From assembly GCA_018524725.1 (NCBI GenBank), contig JAEUWP010000128.1, positions 1 to 64,000 on the forward strand: a stretch of DNA of 64,000 nt, given 5' to 3'. The translations under genes and the position numbers were made by a program. The DNA is from Podaxis mareebaensis. Lineage: Eukaryota > Basidiomycota > Agaricomycetes > Agaricales > Agaricaceae. This document shows, in pieces, positions 60,701 through 64,000 of the stretch (the stretch's first letter is position 1; each line of letters opens with the position of its first letter). The notes beneath the pieces were generated by a model. That model searched no databases and had not been told where the DNA came from. It worked only from the letters and a program-made list of their open reading frames with translations.

Positions 60701-62119
60701 TGGGTATTCAAAGTGAAGAAGGATGTGGCTGGAAACATTGTTCGATACAAAGCCTGCCTTGTCACACAGGGATTCTCCCAGGTTCCAGGCATCGACTATT
60801 TCGATATGTATGCCCCTGTTGCCCACCTCTTGTCAATACAGGCTGTCCTTGCCATCGCAGCCGCTAGAGACATGGAGGTGCATCAAATCGACATCAAGGG
60901 AGCATACCTAAATGGGAAACTCACTGATGACGAAGTAATCTTTATGTGCCAACCTCCAGGCTTCACAAATACCACGTTCCCCTGCCAAGTATGTCACCTC
61001 AAGAAGATGTTATATGGACTTAAACAGTCTGGACGATGCTGGTATCAACATCTATGCAAAATTCTAGTCGACATACTGGGATTCACACAGTGTGACATCG
61101 ACCACAGTGTTTTCTTCAAAATCACCATCAACGACCTCATAATCATTTTAGTTCACGTCGATGATTGCACGCTTGTTGCGACCACCCTGAAGCTCATCGT
61201 GTGGGTAAAGAGGGGAATAGCTGACCAGGTGGAGATCATGGATCTCAGTGAAATTCACTGGCTACTTGGGATCGAAGTCAGAAGGGATAGAGAGAAGAGA
61301 ACAATATCTTTGTGCCAACGTTCGTACATTGACACCTCACTCAGACGTTTTGGACTCGAAGATTCAAAGCCACTCAGTATCCCAATGGACCCCGCTGCTA
61401 AGCTCACCTCTGAACAATCACCAAAATCCACTGCTGACATTGCTCGCATGGCATGCCTCCCATACCAAGAAGCTGTCGGTACTCTCATGTATGCTGCACT
61501 TGGTACTAGGCCCAACATTGCGTACGCTGTTCAAGTCCTCTCACGATTCACCAAAGCACCTAGAGAGGCCCATTGGGAAGCAGTAAAACGGGTTTTTCGA
61601 TACCTCAAGGGCACTCACGACCTACGGCTTACCTATGGAGGCAAAGACGAAAAGCTTGAGGGTTTCACAGATGCAGATGGGAACATGGCTGAAGATCGAT
61701 GCGCCACCTCTGGATATGCATTCATGATCAACGGCGGTGCTGTCTCCTGGAGCACGAAGAAACAAGAGCTCATCACCCTATCCACAACTGAGTCTGAATA
61801 CATTGGTGCGATGCATGCGACTAAAGAAGCCTTATGGCTTCGCTCACTTGTTTCACAAATTTTTAGGTCACAACTCCCCACCACCACCATATTTTCTGAT
61901 AACCAATCTGCCATCGCACTCGCAAACGACAATCAATTCCATGTGCGCACGAAACACATTGATATATGATATCATTTCATACGATGGGTCATAGAAGAAG
62001 GGAAAATCAGATTGGTTTATTGCCCCACAGGCGACATGGTTGCTGACGTTTTCACGAAAGCACTTCCTTCACCCAAGGTGAAGCACTTTGCTTGAAACTT
62101 AGGCCTTGTTACGGCTTGA
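57731..62119 (+). pseudogene. Copia gag-pol polyprotein with seven in-frame TGA codons
   Basis: A single phase runs from ATG 57731 to TGA 62117-62119 with no frameshift and no in-frame TAA or TAG. TGA interrupts at 58175, 58304, 58910, 59543, 59567, 61967 and 62093. Gag ends in a zinc knuckle with one residue fewer than usual (CWECGGPHMKKVC). Protease has FDSGASHH near 58918. Integrase has HLGH near 59332 and LHSDRGGEY near 59704. RT has VHVDDCTLVA near 61149, and RNase H has STTESEYIGAMHATKEALWL near 61780. At least three TGA sites (DY-STII, C-YYVTF and HIDI-YHFI) are arginine positions in relatives as I remember them. Several CGA codons remain intact elsewhere in the frame. Confidence 0.93.
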
Positions 62120-62126
62120 GGGGGAG
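62118..62126 (+). promoter_or_regulatory. Polypurine tract of the copia element
   Basis: GAGGGGGAG lies directly before the 3' LTR and overlaps the terminal TGA of the polyprotein. It would prime plus-strand synthesis. Confidence 0.8.
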
Positions 62127-62439
62127 TGTTGGAACACAAGCGCGTACCGAGTCAGGCGCTAGACCAGGAACAACGCGGCTGACGAGACATTAGATTACGG
62201 ACTTAATATGACATAGTAGATAGATTTTTTTTCTCCTAGTTAGCCTCCTATATGGTATTTTATATACGTACAGTAGAAGTGCGTTTGCCTCAGCCCTCGT
62301 ACTGTCAACGAGCGACTGAGGTAAGCCGCCACTCAACATCCTCAATATCTGTTACTTATCGCTCGTAGTCTATATTGTTTACAGGTACATAATACAGCCC
62401 TCGTACTGTCAACGAGCGACTGAGTCTATATTGTTTACA
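62127..62439 (+). repeat. 3' LTR of the copia element
   Basis: A 313-bp repeat nearly identical to 57356-57668; the visible differences are TATTTTAT against TAGTTTAT and GCCGCC against GCCACC. The right target-site copy CACCT follows. Confidence 0.96.
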
Positions 62440-62444
62440 CACCT

Positions 62445-63859
62445 AGCCAGCTATGATGGGCTATGTAGGACCTTGCAGAACAAGGAAAGCGAGAAAGGCT
62501 TCACGTCCAGAACCTGACTTCTCTCGTTGGGCGGAGCAAAGCATGCGCTTAGGGATCGTGTCGCGCGTCTGAGGGTCCGACTAGGTATCCACTCTTGTGG
62601 CTAGCAATTTCATTCTTCTCACTTCTGGCTTTTGCGAATCAATGTATCAGAAGAACGCATGTAAGGAGGGCTGCATCAAGGTCTCCGCAGCCCGCAGGCA
62701 GGCGCTGTGCTAATTCTGGTACTGTGCACACCTGGAATCACGATCCCGTCCGAAACACCCCGAGCCATATATCCCCGCTGGGGGTAACCTCTGAAATGAC
62801 CTCCTCACAGAATACGAAGCAACGCAATCACTCATAAGGCTAGGTTTTATCATGTTGATATCGAGGCGATTATACAGATGATAAGATTGAACACTTTGGG
62901 TTGCTCGAAGCTCGTTGGGGAGCAGTTGTCTAAGGCCAAACGAGGTGAGGCGCCACTGGCGAGTACCTGGAGTCGACGGGAGCAATCCTTCTACTGCGAG
63001 GGCGTCTTCCTCACAGATCATAGAAGCTTTGGAGTTATGGTTATTGATCGAGGTGACATCGGCCGACGCAGCGCTACCTCGTGTGGGCGACGTGTTCTGT
63101 CAAAGCTATGAGAAACCAAAACAAGAAGTTGAGGGTGCATCGACTGGCGTGACCTCGGAGTCAAGTGTTGAAAGCACCATAGTAATGAACCGTGTTCCCT
63201 GCGGTTATTATCGGCTTTGTGTGTACACGAGGAATGCACATAGCACTGCATCCCATCTTGACCTTGCACCAATACCTTCTGTACTCAGAAGAGTTTCATT
63301 AAACGAGCACTCAACGTCAGACATCAAATTGAGTGTTGAACGCTAATAGACAGGCCATTGCCACCACAAATGCCGATGAGTCCTATCTTCGGTATTTCCC
63401 GTACTCATGCCCTTGTACGCGCCCAACGGGGTTCCCGTGAAGAGTGACTGGGAACGAATCAGCAAATGTTGATGAGTCCTGCCTTCTCGATCCCTCATGC
63501 CCCTATCATGTCCTTGTAAGCGCCCAATGAAGCTCCCGTAACGACCGACTGCGGGATGAATCGTCCATCGTAACGTCGAGAAGCACTTAACTTGCTTTGC
63601 AGCCAATTGTAGCACCTTTGGGCTGAAATCAGTTACCCAAACTTCTATAACGTGTCGCTGTGTCAGCCAACCTTAACTGGTCCTTCTGGTTTTCTTAGCG
63701 TCCAACGGGACTATTGGATCTTCCAATGTGTAAATCGTGCCCAAGGGACACAGCGCCTATTCGGTCACATAAAAAGCTTGCCAGTGTGCATGGGCTAAGC
63801 GTCTTTCTCTTCGTCTGCTACTTTCATCCCCCTTCGAAATGTTGAATATCATTGGCCGA
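62445..63859 (+). repeat. Array spacer, copy 2, right part
   Basis: Homologous to 52426-53807. It carries a local tandem duplication of about 105 bp (63369-63570, units beginning AAATGCCGATGAGTCC and AAATGTTGATGAGTCC) that is single in copy 1 near 53415. The last 200 bases before 63860 are nearly identical to those before 53808 and probably form the promoter of CorA-like copy 3. Confidence 0.85.
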
Positions 63860-64000
63860 ATGCCCTCCCTTCAGTCGGCATTGCAGTCCACAGAAGCGCA
63901 TTTCTCCGAGCTTCAGGATACGTCTAGGGAGAAATACAGAGTTAATTTACTTCCACCACCGTCCTTCCGCCATGCAGCGCCGTCAGCACCTTGGCCCTGG
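63860..64000 (+). CDS. CorA-like membrane protein, tandem copy 3, first exon only (partial)
   Basis: The frame starts at ATG 63860 and runs off the window. Its product (MPSLQSALQSTEAHFSELQD, then FRHAAPSAPWPW) matches exon 1 of copy 2 in length and sequence, and the last 30 bases are almost identical to 53917-53949. No stop is present in the visible part. The rest of the gene lies beyond the window. Confidence 0.8.
   Translation, partial: MPSLQSALQSTEAHFSELQDTSREKYRVNLLPPPSFRHAAPSAPWPW

Larger units (their letters stand above)
57356..62439 (+). mobile_element. Young Ty1/copia retrotransposon (5.1 kb)
   Basis: LTRs of 313 bp (57356-57668 and 62127-62439) differ at only about two positions. 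A perfect 5-bp duplication CACCT flanks the element (57351-57355 and 62440-62444), and the paralogous spacer at 52.4 kb shows the empty site. GGTTATGGGCCC directly after the 5' LTR matches the complement of the initiator-tRNA-Met anticodon arm, as used by Drosophila copia. A purine tract GAGGGGGAG precedes the 3' LTR. One polyprotein frame has the copia order gag-protease-integrase-RT-RNase H. Seven in-frame TGA codons make it defective unless read through. Confidence 0.97.

Noticed and set aside
57731..62119. TGA recoding or selenocysteine in the copia polyprotein
   Set aside because: Host genes in the window use TGA as a normal stop (for example 29451-29453 and 41313-41315), and the TGA sites fit mutated arginine codons better.
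1..64000. CRISPR arrays, operons or bacterial-type regulatory sites
   Set aside because: The window is intron-rich eukaryotic DNA; the short direct repeats seen are LTR, leader or coding repeats with no array structure.
1..64000. tRNA or rRNA genes
   Set aside because: Scanning by eye for the T-loop motif with matching stems gave only isolated hits (for example near 48783) without a cloverleaf. A covariance search would be needed to be certain.

Overview
The window reads as nuclear DNA of a filamentous basidiomycete, most likely an agaricomycete. Genes are split by many short GT-AG introns, mostly 50-70 bp. The protein families fit: a Zn2Cys6 regulator with a Fungal_trans domain, a DUF6533-type seven-helix protein, CorA-like proteins with a GMN motif, and an F-box/WD40 protein. 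Two base-composition regimes meet near 18.9 kb. Bases 1-18.9 kb are very poor in CpG and consist of decayed retrotransposons; the rest has normal CpG content and holds host genes.

Left part (1-18.9 kb). A short family-A LTR end lies at the window edge. A solo family-B LTR (TSD CACAA) is split by a Ty3/gypsy element, family A (2681-6441, TSD AAGAC). A full-length Ty3/gypsy element, family B, follows (7429-16677, 793-bp LTRs, TSD TAAGC). Both gypsy elements end pol in a chromodomain and carry a third, decayed reading frame between pol and the 3' LTR. In family B that frame encodes zinc fingers. The next 2.3 kb hold only coding debris.

Middle part (19-46 kb). A near full-length but frameshifted NPC1-type sterol transporter pseudogene is followed by a 16-exon Zn2Cys6 transcription factor (+). 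Then come a conserved small protein beginning MGRW (-), a 12-exon DUF6533 membrane protein (-), a 985-residue F-box/WD40 protein (+), two tandem paralogous multi-pass membrane proteins (-) and Asterix, the small PAT-complex subunit (-).

Right part (46.7-64 kb). An ion-transporter-superfamily permease (-) shares a roughly 550-bp divergent promoter with the first of at least three tandem CorA-like genes (+). The genes are separated by a homologous spacer of about 1.65 kb. The second spacer contains a young Ty1/copia element (57356-62439, TSD CACCT, LTRs differing at about 2 of 313 positions). Its polyprotein frame has no frameshift but carries seven in-frame TGA codons. The third CorA-like gene runs off the window end.

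Membrane transport and membrane-protein biogenesis recur among the host genes (NPC1 relic, permease, CorA-like array, tandem membrane proteins, Asterix), but nothing shows that they form one pathway. The clearest unusual signals are the TGA-only decay of the copia element, the extra zinc-finger gene of the gypsy element, the NPC1 relic and the expanding CorA-like array.
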